Positions 18,278 to 30,469 are shown, numbered from the stretch's first letter. The stretch is DNA of 64,000 nucleotides from Arabidopsis thaliana (GCF_000001735.4 NC_003074.8:558101-622100), one strand, 5' to 3'. Numbers and translations are program-made. Notes: a model not told the origin generated them from the letters alone.

Positions 18278-21126
18278 ATGGTTTGGGGTCTCTTTCCCGT
18301 TGATCCTCTTTCAGGTTTTTCTCCATTAGAATTCGATTGTCTTGCAAGTGAACGAGCTTTATTGTTTACTGTTCATTTTTTTCATCATTACGATAATTTT
18401 TTCCTCCAGTAATTGCAGTTCTCAATCTCAACTATGTTATGCTCTAGGAATCAGTGAAATTCGTGATGACCCTTTAGTTTTTAGTTGTTCTCTACTTATT
18501 AACAACTTCGGTCTGATCAATGTGTTACAAAAACCCCACATTTCTTCTTGGGTTTATGCTAGAGGAGTGAGTTTGATCTTGCTTTTTAAGAATCTCTAGT
18601 TTTGTAACCTTGATGAGTTGTTAAATGGTTTGAATCAGGTGAAGATAAATACTATATCTTTTCAAAGGGTATTTACAAGGTTGGTCGAAAAGGTAATGTT
18701 ATTACACTTTCATCATCGTCTTGCTCGTGTTCTGTGCCTTCATGGGTTGTTCTTTCTCTGTAGGATGTGATATAATTATCAATAAGGATAAGGGGGTATC
18801 TAGGATCCACGCTGAGTTAACTTTTGATGCAACAACTGTTTCAACCTCTCGGAGGAACAAGTCTTCTTCAGATACATCATCCTTTGTTATCCGTGTCAAA
18901 GATTGTTCAAAGTATGGGACTTTTGTCAAAACTGACCTGGGGACAAAAGATAAAGTTCATGAGCTATCTAATAAGGAGAAAATTCTCCAAGATGGAGATG
19001 TTATCGCGTTTGGTACAGGTTCTGCAATTTACAGGTATTCCAGGTGTGATGTTTTTTTTGGTTGTAACTTCGTGTAGTATGGCTTATATTTTTTAATCAT
19101 TGTAGGTTGTCCTTAATTCCGCTTGTTTTTTACTTGTGCCCTTCCTCTGAGACCTTTAAGGTGGATCAGCCTGTACAAGATGCAGTTTCATCAATTGGTT
19201 AGTGAAAAACATTATTCCCTGCCTCATGGAGTAGTTTTCATATTACCAGCATTGCCTGAAACTACGTAGATATTCAGGTGCTCGTATTTCTCCTACATTG
19301 AGTGAGGAGTGCACTCATGTGCTTCTTGAGCCACGTATGCAAGTGAATGAAGCTCTGATCAATGCAATTTTAGCCAAAAAAACAATCATTTTGACAAACT
19401 GGGTTATGGTATGTCTGAGAATTCCATTGTCATCACTTGTCTGTTAATTGGTTTTTAACTTCAATGGTTTGTCTAGCTTCTCGCAGAGAAAAGTATCTGC
19501 AGCGAAATTCCTGGATACAGCCAGTGAGCATTACTTACTGTTTTCCGGTTATTGAATTAAAATATATTAGTTACTGACATTCAAGTAATCAATGTTAATT
19601 TAGGTACAGACCATCAGTGATGGTTGAAGAAGCTTTGGTGGATGTACTAGAATTAAACGTCCGTGAAAAATGTCTAGAAGGATTTACCTTTGTCTTGGAA
19701 CCAACAGACACGGTATAATCTCTTATTTGTCTCAAGAAGAATCAGATTCAACTGATGGTTCCAAGTGATTTTTGTTATAGGTCTCAGTAGATCTTAGTCT
19801 TACTAAATTATTGATAAACTATGCATTTACCTATCCGTGCCATTTTCTTTATGCAGTATAGATTTGGTTGCAGCTTCCCATCTTTACTTGAAGTATGTGG
19901 TGCAGAGACCGTTACCATAGAAGACATTAGCTCCATGAGTCAGGTTTGTGCTTTTATATTGTTTTGCTCATTTGCTCTTTCTGTAGGTAGTCCTAATCGT
20001 AATCAACTCTGCAGGATTCTCAGTTTGGAGAGATTAATCGCATGATATGTGTCATCCCAAAAAGTGCAGGAGACAAATTTGGCCGTTTCAAGCATCTCAG
20101 TTTGTTATCTAGAGTGAACGAGATGGATTTAGTATGCGCCGTCTTTTCCGGAAATCTACCTTCGACTTCACTGATACCACCATCCGGTGAGTAACCAAAG
20201 CCAAATATATTTGCTTTTCTCGGGACTATGACACTGATCTTGAAACATTTCCTGTTTGTAGTTGTAATTTCATCCTCGTGCTCTACAGATGAGACAGTGG
20301 TAGCGGATTCTGAAGCCGAAGAGGAAGAAACAACATCGTCTGTTCATATGATTGATGCTACTGAAAAGGCAGAAACGCCAGAGAAGCCTGCTGCTATTGT
20401 AATAGAGGATAGCCCTGTTACTATATTGGAAGAAACTTCGAATTTGAACGAGTTTAAAAGCGTGAACTTATTAGCGGATACAGAAAGTAGAGGCCACATG
20501 GATGAAAAGAACTCAAGTGATAGTGTGACAATCCGAAGGGATCGGAACGATGAGGCTGAAACTGGGAAATCGGAGATTATATACACTCAAGATCTTATTG
20601 TTAGGGACTTGCGATCGACTAGAAAAGTTCAATCGACAGGAGGGGAAGGAGTTGTGGACTTCAAGCGATTCAGAAAGGTAAAACAGAACCTTTGGATTCT
20701 GGACAAATGTTGTGTTTGCGAGATGATGATTTTGCTTGTTTTGTTAGGGAAATGTTACATGCGGAAACAGCTTCAGTAGCCTAATACCTTTTGCGAAGGA
20801 TCCATACAAGTAATTCCGGGTCTTATCTCTTGCTTATTGGCTCATAATGTTTTCTCCTCTATGTTTTCTTGACCGTTTACTTCGGTGATGCCAGAGAATA
20901 CGATAGCTGGGACGTGACAGATTTTATGAAAGAAGAGAAGAAAAGGAAGCAGATGGAAGCCATTGCAGAGGACTTGTTTAAAACTGAAAAGGTGTCAAAC
21001 TTTATTATTATCCAATATCAAAATATAAAGATCATCCTGCGATTCTCTTTACACTAATATCGTAATGTGCAGGCTAGAAAGCGTGGAACGGCTGGTTCCA
21101 TTCGCGGGTTTCTCTCTGGAAGTTGA
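18278..21126 (+). CDS. NBS1: NBS1 (nibrin), MRN complex subunit
   Basis: Component of the MRE11-RAD50-NBS1 complex that senses double-strand breaks and recruits ATM in the nucleus. Thirteen exons: 18278-18314, 18639-18692, 18764-19034, 19106-19197, 19278-19408, 19477-19523, 19604-19712, 19857-19943, 20015-20186, 20262-20677, 20748-20809, 20895-20991 and 21073-21126, giving 542 residues. The N-terminal FHA domain shows VGRKGCDIII, 'GVSRIHAEL' and 'SKYGTFVKT'. BRCT-type sequence follows from about residue 115. The middle is acidic and poorly conserved. Near the C-terminus 'DVTDFMKEEKKRKQME' and 'AEDLFKTEKARKR' fit the MRE11- and ATM-binding motifs known from human nibrin (EW..QEM / DDLFRYNP). 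A 3' UTR intron (21136-21242) begins nine bases after the stop. AT3G02680. Confidence 0.95.
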
Positions 21127-21526
21127 GGTTTTAAGGTAAAATGGTTGCTGTGGGATCTTAACTCTGTAAATTTCTCAGGCTTGTTTAGTCTTCTTCGAAA
21201 GATCTAAGCTTTCATTTTTTTTCTTTGCGTGTTTTATTGCAGGACTCTTTTAGAGTGAATCAGAAGAAAAAGTCTCTGGAAGAACGCATGATTCTGGATC
21301 AGTGGATCACTAGGAACTAAACAAAATCTTGTCTTTTATTTTTTGTTCTTCATGAGTTAAAAAATGATGTATGTATAGTGAGTGATCTTTGGTATCTCTG
21401 ATGAAAACAAAAATTGATTATCTCTTTTCAGAAATTTAAAAACAGAAAACATGTGGCCATTACTTCTCTGTTAACTCGAAAAGATACAAAATTTATCCTT
21501 TCTCTTTGTTCTAAGTACAAGCAACA
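21127..21526 (+). other. NBS1 3' UTR (with intron) and spacer to next gene
   Basis: The NBS1 3' UTR contains a probable intron at 21136-21242 (TTAAG|GTAAAA ... TTGCAG|GACTC). If spliced, the reading frame stays open for 28 codons past the NBS1 stop to a TAA at 21318-21320. The remaining 200 bases are leader and promoter for the EamA gene at 21527. Confidence 0.5.
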
Positions 21527-23348
21527 ATGGAGTGGCCATGGTCGGCCATCGCTGCTTCTTCTTCCTCTTCTTCTAGTTGCTTCTTTGCTTCTCCTAACTC
21601 TTGCTTGTCTATTACTAGACGAACGAATTTGAGCTGTGTTAACACTTCGGTTAAATCCTTGCGCCACAGCAGATTCGACTCGAAGCATAATCTCGTTAAA
21701 CGTCGAATCAATGGAGATTCCGTTGTTCGGAGAAGCACCACAAGCAATAATAGCACTGAGGAGACAGAATCATCGTCGTCTTCTTCGTCTGTAGATTGCG
21801 TTGGAATGGGATCAGACGTGGAATGCGTCAATAACGGGGAAGATGAGGAGAATCGGAGCTCTGGAATCTTGAGCGGCGGTGAAGGAACGTTTCTTGAATG
21901 GACGGTTCTGATTTCACCCTTCTTTTTCTGGGGAACGGCGATGGTGGCGATGAAGGAAGTGTTGCCCATTACTGGTCCTTTCTTCGTGGCCGCGTTTCGG
22001 TTAATTCCGGCTGGTTTGTTGCTTGTCGCCTTTGCAGTTTACAAAGGCAGACCTTTGCCTGAAGGAATCAATGCTTGGTTCTCTATCGCTCTCTTTGCTC
22101 TTGTGGACGCCACTTGTTTCCAGGTCTGCTTACTTTACCTGAACTCTTTAAGAGTTATGTTGATAGATTCTTGTCTGCATGTTGGTGATGCTTGTTAGGA
22201 TTATGGTTCAGGGATTTCTTGCTCAAGGGTTACAGAGAACTTCTGCTGGTTTAGGAAGTGTAAGTTTTTTTCTATCTCTCAAGTCTTATCTGTGTTCTTG
22301 TCTAGGCCTGAGAAAGGCTTTTGGGTTTGTTAATCCGTCACGCTGCAGGTCATAATTGATTCTCAGCCACTGACTGTAGCTGTGTTAGCATCTTTCTTGT
22401 TTGGTGAGTCAATTGGAATAGTGAGAGCTGGAGGTTTGCTTCTTGGTGTTGCTGGACTTTTGCTTCTTGAGGTAAACGATCTACTTAACCATCTAACCAA
22501 GTCTGAGCTAGTTTCTGTTTAGTGCAACTTGATGATATGTTTGATTCACTACAGGTTCCATCAGTAACTTCAGATGGTAATAATTTTTCCTTGTGGGGAA
22601 GTGGAGAATGGTGGATGCTTCTTGCAGCTCAGAGCATGGCTATTGGCACTGTCATGGTTCGATGGGTCTCAAAATACTCAGATCCAATTATGGCAACCGG
22701 TTGGGTAATGATGCTCGATCCTTCTCGCCCCTTTCAATCCTTACTTGTCCCCATTTTTGTTCAATGGCTTGTCTTCGAGAGTTCTTCTTACAAGAACTAA
22801 ACTAAACTAAACATGTCTCTCATTTTATCTGCAGCATATGGTTATCGGTGGCCTTCCTCTTTTGGCGATTTCTGTTATAAATCATGACCCGGTTTTTAAT
22901 GGTAGTCTTCAAGATCTATCCACAAATGATGTTATAGCACTTCTCTACACATCCATTTTTGGCAGCGCAGTTAGCTACGGTGTTTACTTCTATAGCGCTA
23001 CTAAAGGTCCACTCTTTCACTGCCTTCTCGAGAGACTATCGCTACTTCTGGTTTCAGATCTCTGATACTTGTATGATGTCTATTTTTGCAGGAAGCCTAA
23101 CTAAACTCAGCTCACTCACCTTCTTGACACCAATGTTTGCATCAATCTTTGGGTAAGACCATAATCAGCAACCCATAAATCCATGATTTTAATAGAGTTT
23201 CTTTAGTCATTTGGTTCATAGTTCTGATATTATTGGTTTGACCAGGTATCTGTACCTCAATGAGACTTTCTCCTCATTGCAACTGGTCGGAGCAGCAGTG
23301 ACTTTGGTCGCTATATACTTGGTGAACTTTCCCGAAGGCAACGACTGA
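21527..23348 (+). CDS. EamA/WAT1-related transporter, plastid-targeted
   Basis: Drug/metabolite-transporter superfamily member with two EamA domains and about ten membrane helices. Exons 21527-22123, 22212-22259, 22349-22471, 22555-22704, 22835-23006, 23092-23152 and 23246-23348 give 417 residues. The first about 100 residues are Ser-rich ([18 protein letters not shown]) and soluble, fitting a chloroplast transit peptide. The first helices begin near residue 125 ('TVLISPFFFWGTAMVAMKEV'). Typical family segments are 'FVAAFRLIPAGLLLV', 'ATGWHMVIGGLPLL' and 'LSSLTFLTPMFASIFGYL' near the end. The architecture is closer to bacterial EamA permeases than to the nodulin-21 type of plasma membrane. 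Substrate unknown. AT3G02690 is the likely locus. Confidence 0.94.
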
Positions 23349-23626
23349 GACACTCTTTGAGTTCTTACTTACACTCTTTGAGTTCTTACGTCATTTTTAA
23401 ACTTGTTATGAAGGTGGAAATGTATCATAGTTTCATTATCTTCAATCTTATTGTATATAATAAAATGAAGCATCATAGTTCAGTGTTAATCAAAAGCCAA
23501 GTTTCGTAATTACATAAACAAATGTTGCACAACACGATACAGCAGAAGCAGATTCTCTTACTTCCGCCACAACATTTACAATCAGAGATCAACCAGTATG
23601 GTAATACAGGTGTGAGCAGTTTTGGA

Positions 23627-24713
23627 TTAAGTAGTCTTCTCATCTTCTGGTTTAGCTTCCATGTCCGACATACAAGCCACATCAGCAACTAGTCTCTCAA
23701 CAGGCACCTTGCTCACATCCCATCGCATGCCTATATCTGAAACTAAGCGACTGGTGCAGTACATGCCATAGCCAGCCACAGCCAAACCACCAAAACCTGC
23801 TACAAACCTGAGTGGTGAAGAAAGAAGAACACTGGCAGCTGCAACAATTGAAGCAGCTTGACCACTCCTTCCCACGTCGGTGTTTGCCACTAGCAAACCC
23901 GTTTTGCAATAGATGGCAAAATCTTCACAGTTGTTCTTGAAGACATTGTACACACCAAAACCATTTTGCAAGAGAAAATTTGCTCGATAGATGACTTCTT
24001 CTGGAGGATCTGAAGATGCTATAGTGCATACGCCGCCTCGAGGTTTGGCAAGAAAGATAGCAGGGGAAACACTGTACTCAAAGACATAGAGATCACCTCC
24101 GGCAAGGAAACATTCAAGGCAGGAAGATATAACACCGCCAAGATTGGATCGATCTCCACAATCAGGACATGGGTTGTCTCCATGATTATGAGATGAACTA
24201 ACAATGATGTTGTCCAAGAAAGTCCCAGTTCCAGTCTCTTGACCATCACCACGAGTAAAATGGTTGACTTGTCCATTACCTACATAGATTCCTGCAAATC
24301 ACACACACATACAAGTTAACGTGATAGATTACATAACAAAGAAAAGATAAATTCAAGGATTACAATCTAGCCTAGTAACAGAGAATAGCTGTTAAAATCA
24401 CATTTTCCTAAACCTTCTACTAATTTGGATCCAAACGAAAGAATCACATTATTTCCCCCAAATTTGAAATTTTCGCAAAATCTAACCAGTTGCACAAATA
24501 ATCAAATTGAGACAGCTAAAATTGGAAATTGAATCATCTCGTATCATCATGAATGTACAATGTATGTATCTCTCTGTAAAAAGGGAATTACAAAGAGAGA
24601 GATAAGAGTGAGATCGAACCGTGATGAGCGTAAATGTAGGCTTGACGCCATGAATAGATGTGATCGCCTGGTTTCACATCGTCTCTGGAGATTTTATTGG
24701 AAAGGAATCCCAT
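23627..24713 (-). CDS. LRAT/NC-domain protein
   Basis: Two exons, 24713-24620 and 24291-23627, give 252 residues starting MGFLSNKISRDDVKPGDHIY. The LRAT/NlpC-like domain occupies about residues 10-170. The expected catalytic pair is visible: His in 'YAHHGIYVG' (about residues 30-36) and Cys in 'NNCEDFAIYC' (about residue 150). In animals related enzymes transfer acyl chains between lipids; the plant substrate is not known. A zinc-ribbon-like 'CPDCGDRSNL' insert lies between them, and a hydrophobic stretch follows ('AASIVAAASVLLSSPLRFVAGFGGLAVAGY', residues about 175-205), which may be a membrane anchor. The intron splits a Gly codon just after the active-site His region. AT3G02700 is the likely locus. 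Confidence 0.93.
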
Positions 24714-25083
24714 CTTCTCCGCCGACGAACGGAGAACCAGAAATTAGGGATTGCGTCGTCAGAGAGAGAAAGATCTTATTTTTTGCTTAGTGTGTAGGGT
24801 TTTCCATCTTCCTTGGATAACATCATAACTTTTTTAAAGTTCCATAAAGACATTGATCTTTTGACTTTTGAGTTTTTGACCCCAGAAAAAATATAGTTTA
24901 TTAGAAATTTAAATTCTAATTGCTTAAATCTTAAACGACACCGTTACACCATTGGGCCTCAAATGACATTGACTCTTCATTTAATAAAAAGCCCAAATTA
25001 AAATTCAGACTCGTCAGTCGTCACCATTATTTCATCCCTTAAACCAAAAATCTTAGTTTCAGACGGAAAGAGAGAGTATAGCC
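24714..25083. promoter_or_regulatory. Divergent promoter region, LRAT-like gene and CTNNBL1-like gene
   Basis: A 370-base spacer between divergent starts. It includes a GGGCC motif near 24953 (TTGGGCCTC) and AGCCCA at 24991-24996; these Site II-like elements (TGGGCC/T) are frequent upstream of growth and housekeeping genes. No coding content. Confidence 0.5.
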
Positions 25084-27680
25084 ATGGAAGTCTCAAATCA
25101 GACCAGAAAACGGAAAGCAATCGACGCCGGACATGGCTCGCAGCCGACGGCGTATCGAGGCTCAGATGGTGTAGATCTTTCTCTCCTTGAAGCACTTGAG
25201 AAGTCTTCGCATAATGGAGTAGAAGCGCTTGATCTTAAAACCCTAAAAAAGCTTGTCCTCTCCTTCGAGCGGCGTCTTAGAGACAACATAGCTGCTCGTC
25301 TCAAGTATGTGGAGAATCCAGAAAAGTTCGCTGACTCAGAGGTTGACCTACACGACGATCTTCAGAAGCTCAAGGTGCTCGCTGGAGCTCCGGAACTTTA
25401 CCCGGACCTTGTTGCTTCCAATACGGTTCCTTCGATTGTCAATCTCCTCTCTCATGAAAACTCCGATATCGCCAACGATGTTGTTCAGCTTCTTCAGGAT
25501 CTGACTGACGAAGATGCCTTAGAGGATAACGATGAGCCTGCGCGTGTGTTAGTCGACGCCTTGGTTGAAAACAATGTGCTCGAGCTCTTGGTTCAGAATA
25601 TGAATCGTTTGTCTGAGGCTGACCCTGACGAAGCTACGGCTATATACGCAACTTTGACGGTGATTGAGAATTTGGTGGAAGTAAAGCCGGCTGTTGCTCA
25701 ATTGGTGTGTGAAAGGACGAAGCTATTGCGGTGGCTTCTGACGAAGATTAAGGTGAGGGAATTCGAAGGAATCAAGCAGTACGCGTCTGAGATTCTTGCA
25801 ATTCTGCTGCAAAACAGTACGGCGAATCAGAAACGGCTAGGTCAGATGAATGGTGTAGACGCTGTGCTTGAAGGTGTGGCGATGTATAAGTCAAAGGATC
25901 CTAAAACTCCTGATGAGGAAGAGATGTTAGAGAATCTGTTTGATTGTTTGTGTTGCCTCTTGATGCCATTGGAGAACAAGGAGAGGTTTGTGAATGCGGA
26001 AGGTGTAGAGCTGATGATTATTATCATGAAACAGAAGAAATATGCTTACGGGTCTGCTATTCGAGCTCTAGACTTCGCCATGACCAATTATCCACCAGCA
26101 TGTGAGAGGTTTGTGGATGTTATGGGACTGAAAACAGCATTTGCTGCTTTCATGGGTAAGGCAAGTTTTTCAATCCCGTTTCTTTTTACCATCTTTATGA
26201 ACTGTCTAGTGACTTATTGGGTATTGAAGTCTGTATCTTTTGTTAGTAAATGCTTGCGTAGTAGATCAAAGTCATGTGAAAGAGGCGATTCTGAGGCATT
26301 CTTGTCTATTGATTTTGTTTAGTTCTTTGAATGTTTAGATTCCGCTAAACAAGAGAATCAAAAGGGAGCGGTATAAGGAGGAGCTAGAGGAGCGGGTTAT
26401 TTCCCTGATTGCGTCATTATTTGGTAAGAAGGCAAGTCATATGTTTCAGTAAAAGTGACGTGTTTTCTTTGCATGTTCTTGATGTTAATTTCTTGGTTTT
26501 CTTGTTTGTTGGCTGTATCTTTCAGCTGGGATATTAAGGGGTTCTAGGAGAGATCGATTGTTGAGTAAATTCGTGGAGAATGAATTTGAGAAGATTGACC
26601 GGCTCATGGAATTATATTTGAGGTAATAGAAATGTTCTCTTTCTCTTCAGTAGTCTACCATTTTAAGCATTTTGATTAAAAAGCTAAGGCTTCTATATGG
26701 TGAACGCGATGGTAAAATGCAGTTACCTCAAAGTTGTGTTTCCTCTCTCATTATTGTTTTGCACTTGGCAGATACTCTGATAGGGTTAGATCAGAGGCGG
26801 AAAGGTTAGACCAGCTTGAGCTTGATGACCTTGAGGTAATTTCACTTTTATCATTTTCATATTTTGATGTTTTCATTCTGAGCTTGAATCTGTTTATGAA
26901 CTGATTTCACTGTTTTACTTTTCAGTTGGATGAAGATGAGAAATATAATCGGAAGCTAGAATCAGGTCTCTACAGTCTTCAGGTTCGATTAAGTTTAATT
27001 TATCCAGTTTCATGTCCGTTTGGGAAATGGCAAATGTGCCTAATATGTGTATATATACTACATTACACACTTATTCAGGCCTCTACACTTGATTTTATCT
27101 TCTTTTTCTAGTTGTTGTTAATCTTGAGTAACATTTTCTCTGAAATTGCAGCTTGTTGCTGTTATCCTGGGGCATATTTGGTGTTCTGAGTAAGTCCCAC
27201 CCTTAAAGCACCCACCAAAAAGATACTTACCTGAGCTTTCGCTTTTCGGACATACTAATTTGTAATCAATACTTGATGTAGGCATTCTGGAATGAGAGCG
27301 CGGGTGGAGCTGCTACTGAAGCAACAGAAGCTTAGTAAAACCGATGTCAAGCAGATTCTTCAGGTTTTCTATCTCTTCCCTCGTCTAAAAAGTAGTATAC
27401 ACACCAATTAACCAGTGACTCGACTTGATATGGATAAAAACAACATTTGAACAATTTGAATCACTGAAACCATCAGACTTAGTGATACGGACTGTGAAAC
27501 ATAAGTTTGTAATGAAAACTCTCTGTTACCCAATTTTATCTTTTGTGGTTGCTTCCCTTGCATTTGCTAATAATATAAACCCTTAAACAGGAGTATCACG
27601 ACAACATTGGAGATCTTGATGGAGCAGAGGAGAAGGAACGAGGACAGGCGAGAATTCAGTTGTTCATATCAGCGATGTGA
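25084..27680 (+). CDS. Beta-catenin-like protein 1 (CTNNBL1) homologue, ARM repeats
   Basis: Nuclear armadillo-type protein; in animals it associates with the CDC5/Prp19 spliceosome complex. Exons 25084-26160, 26339-26423, 26526-26622, 26772-26835, 26926-26982, 27152-27189, 27282-27363 and 27591-27680 give 529 residues. Near the N-terminus 'TRKRKAID' is a likely nuclear localisation signal. Family blocks include 'LEALEKSSHNGVEALDLKTLKKLV', 'LLSHENSDIANDVVQLLQDLTDED', 'NLFDCLCCLLMPLENKERF' and the C-terminal 'QEYHDNIGDLDG'. Intron 1 uses a GC donor (GGTAAG|GCAAGT): the nearby GT alternative puts a stop 14 codons into exon 2, whereas the GC junction continues the family sequence (FMGK-IPLNKRIKRE). 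AT3G02710 is the likely locus. Confidence 0.94.
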
Positions 27681-27985
27681 TTTAGAGAAGGAAAGAAAGA
27701 AGTTAGAAATCGTGCAAATGGCTTGGTATTATTAACTTCCAACATGGGACCAGATATACTCTGTTTATTTCAGAGTCGAGCAAATCACTTTTTCTGGTTT
27801 TATAGTATTGTGACCTTTCAAGTTTCAATCGATTTGGGTTACAAACTTACTTTTTTGGTACTTAGATTTATTTAGCCTTGAAGCTTACTTTCATATCCGT
27901 GTTACCTCCCAGTGAGAAACTTTTTCTTTGGAGTAGCTTAGCTAAGCTGTATATTTAATTATAATAGATAGTTGTAGACAGACAT
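27681..27985 (+). other. CTNNBL1-like 3' UTR and tRNA upstream sequence
   Basis: AT-rich 3' UTR of the preceding gene followed by the 5' flank of the tRNA gene. No further gene is seen. Confidence 0.6.
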
Positions 27986-28067
27986 GTGGACGTGCCGGAG
28001 TGGTTATCGGGCATGACTAGAAATCATGTGGGCTCTGCCCGCGCAGGTTCGAATCCTGCCGTTCACG
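27986..28067 (+). tRNA. tRNA-Ser (anticodon AGA)
   Basis: An 82-base class II tRNA. The acceptor stem GTGGACG pairs with CGTTCAC (one G-T pair). The anticodon arm ATGA-CTAGAAA-TCAT gives anticodon AGA, which reads UCU codons. A long variable arm (GGGCTCTGCCC) marks it as Ser. The B box GGTTCGAATCC lies at 28046-28056. There is no intron. The 3' CCA is not encoded, as expected for a nuclear tRNA gene. Confidence 0.97.
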
Positions 28068-28069
28068 TA

Positions 28070-28074
28070 TTTTT
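28070..28074 (+). terminator. Pol III terminator of tRNA-Ser
   Basis: A run of five T residues begins two bases after the mature tRNA end, as expected for RNA polymerase III. A second, longer T run follows at about 28089-28095. Confidence 0.8.
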
Positions 28075-28235
28075 AATTTAATTTTGTTCTTTTTTAAAAA
28101 AAATCTGGCATACTTGTGAAACTGAAACCACATGACACATGTGCTCCCTAAACGTCGCCGTGACCAGATAGCTCCGGTCAGAGTCATTATCTCTCTCTCG
28201 CTCGCTCTCTCCATCTTCATCTCTCTTGCTGAAAA

Positions 28236-29988
28236 ATGGCGAACTCGAGAACTGTCTTAATCTTGTGCGGTGACTACATGGAAGACTACGAGGTCATCTT
28301 CTTCCTCTGCTACTGAACTTTTTTTTTTCTTTTTCTTAATACCATTTCTTCCTTGTTCTTATATATATATCAGCTGATTAGTGTGTGGCGTCTTCTCTCA
28401 GGTGATGGTTCCGTTCCAAGCTTTACAAGCTTTCGGAATCACCGTCCACACCGTCTGCCCCGGAAAGAAAGCTGGTGACTCTTGCCCCACCGCCGTTCAC
28501 GATTTTTGTGGCCACCAGGTTTCTCTCTCCCTCTCTAGATCTCCATGTGTAGCTGCTTGATCTATTGATATACGATCCATTGTAACTATATTTAGAAATG
28601 GTTCATTCCAATTGAGCTTCGAATTGGATGATAGAATGTATTGTAGACAAGTTTCTTTAAGCTGTGCACACTTTTCTGATGTATTTCTGAGAGAATTTGC
28701 AGACATATTTTGAGTCACGAGGTCACAATTTCACGCTCAATGCAACGTTTGATGAAGTTGACCTTAGCAAGTATGATGGATTGGTTATACCAGGAGGACG
28801 TGCTCCAGAATACCTGGCCTTGACTGCATCTGTTGTTGAGCTGGTTAAAGAGTTCTCAAGATCTGGCAAGCCCATTGCCTCTATTTGCCATGGGCAGTTG
28901 ATATTGGCAGCTGCAGACACAGTCAATGGTCGAAAATGTACAGCTTATGCAACTGTTGGACCTTCCCTTGTTGCTGCAGGTGCCAAGTGGGTCGAACCGA
29001 TAACTCCGGATGTCTGTGTTGTTGATGGTAGTTTGATTACTGCAGCTACATATGAGGGTCATCCTGAATTTATCCAGCTTTTTGTCAAGGCTCTTGGCGG
29101 TAAAATAACTGGAGCAAATAAAAGGATCTTGTTTCTTTGTGGGGTAAGCAATCTTACCATTCTGATGAATTTATGTTTTCAGTAGTTTTGCCTATGATCT
29201 TGCTTTAGATTGTACTTCAAATATCATGACCTCACACTTTTAAATTTATTGGTAGAAGATATCAAGATCGTTGAATCTCCTGATATGAACATCACACTTT
29301 TGGTAATTTTTGACCTTTGCAGGATTATATGGAAGACTATGAAGTCAAAGTGCCTTTCCAGTCCCTTCAAGCTTTGGGATGTCAAGTTGATGCGGTTTGT
29401 CCAGAGAAGAAGGCTGGTGATCGCTGCCCAACTGCAATCCATGACTTTGAGGGTGACCAAACTTACAGTGAGAAACCAGGCCACACTTTTGCTTTAACTA
29501 CTAACTTTGATGACCTAGTTTCCTCGAGTTATGATGCTCTGGTCATTCCTGGAGGCAGAGCACCAGAATATCTGGCCTTGAACGAACATGTCCTTAACAT
29601 AGTTAAAGAGTTCATGAATTCTGAGAAACCAGTTGCGTCTATTTGCCACGGACAACAGATCTTAGCTGCTGCTGGTGTCCTCAAGGTCAGCACTGTTCCT
29701 TCGTAGCTCTAATTTTATTTAACTATGTCCTCCTTTTTCTTGCCACTACAAGTTGTTTGAGGAATTTATTCTATGTGACCTGTTCACTGGCTGGTGCAGG
29801 GAAGGAAATGCACTGCTTATCCAGCCGTGAAACTGAACGTGGTACTTGGAGGAGGAACTTGGCTAGAACCAGATCCAATCGACAGGTGCTTCACTGACGG
29901 GAATCTAGTAACTGGCGCAGCATGGCCTGGACACCCGGAGTTTGTTTCACAACTAATGGCTTTGTTGGGCATTCAGGTTTCATTCTAA
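28236..29988 (+). CDS. DJ1D: DJ-1/PfpI tandem-domain protein (DJ1D, glyoxalase III type)
   Basis: Exons 28236-28292, 28402-28518, 28703-29143, 29323-29685 and 29800-29988 give 388 residues. Two complete DJ-1/PfpI domains lie in tandem (about residues 5-190 and 195-385). Each has the start 'DYMEDYEV', the '[13 protein letters not shown]' block and the nucleophile elbow 'SICHGQ' with the reactive Cys. Plant DJ1 proteins of this type convert methylglyoxal to lactate without glutathione; this one is the well-studied DJ1d (AT3G02720). No targeting peptide is seen, so a cytosolic/nuclear location fits. The protein is an internal duplication, but the two halves do not share all intron positions: the first domain is interrupted just after DYMEDYE, while the second starts at that motif with a new exon. 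Confidence 0.95.
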
Positions 29989-30469
29989 GTTCCATGTTAT
30001 GTAAACATCGTTATCAAGCAGAACCCATCCAACACACTTGTCTACTATGGTATATGTTACTGCCATCTTTTCTATCTCGTCTTTTGACTAGCTTACTGTC
30101 AAGTCAATCACTTGTGTTTCATAAAGAACCCCACTGTTGATGCTTTATGTAAAGAATGAATTCTATAAGACTTGTGCTAGTTCTCACAATTGTAATTCAT
30201 AACTTTCAAACTATATCCCCAATTAAAAATACAAACTTGCTAGTGCACATTGCACCGAATCTTCCAAACTCAGTTCCGAATTGCTTAGAAATCCTTCAGA
30301 CCGAATCAACTGGAAACCTAAAGATAATCATTTTCATGATCATATTTCTTGAAACTTTTACACATACAAGATAATCTTTTGCTGACGTTTCCTCATCACC
30401 TATATATAGGGATAACACCAGATTTCACATTACATACAAACAATTATGGTAAAGACATGAGAGACTGGT
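29989..30469. other. Convergent 3' region of DJ1D and TRXF1
   Basis: Spacer of 481 bases between converging stop codons, made of two 3' UTRs. Small open frames here carry no recognisable protein. Confidence 0.6.

Noticed and set aside
21511-21969. 152-residue antisense frame opposite the EamA transporter first exon
   Set aside because: It mirrors the Ser-rich transit-peptide exon (Ser codons become Glu/Arg-rich antisense). No splice sites or conserved content.
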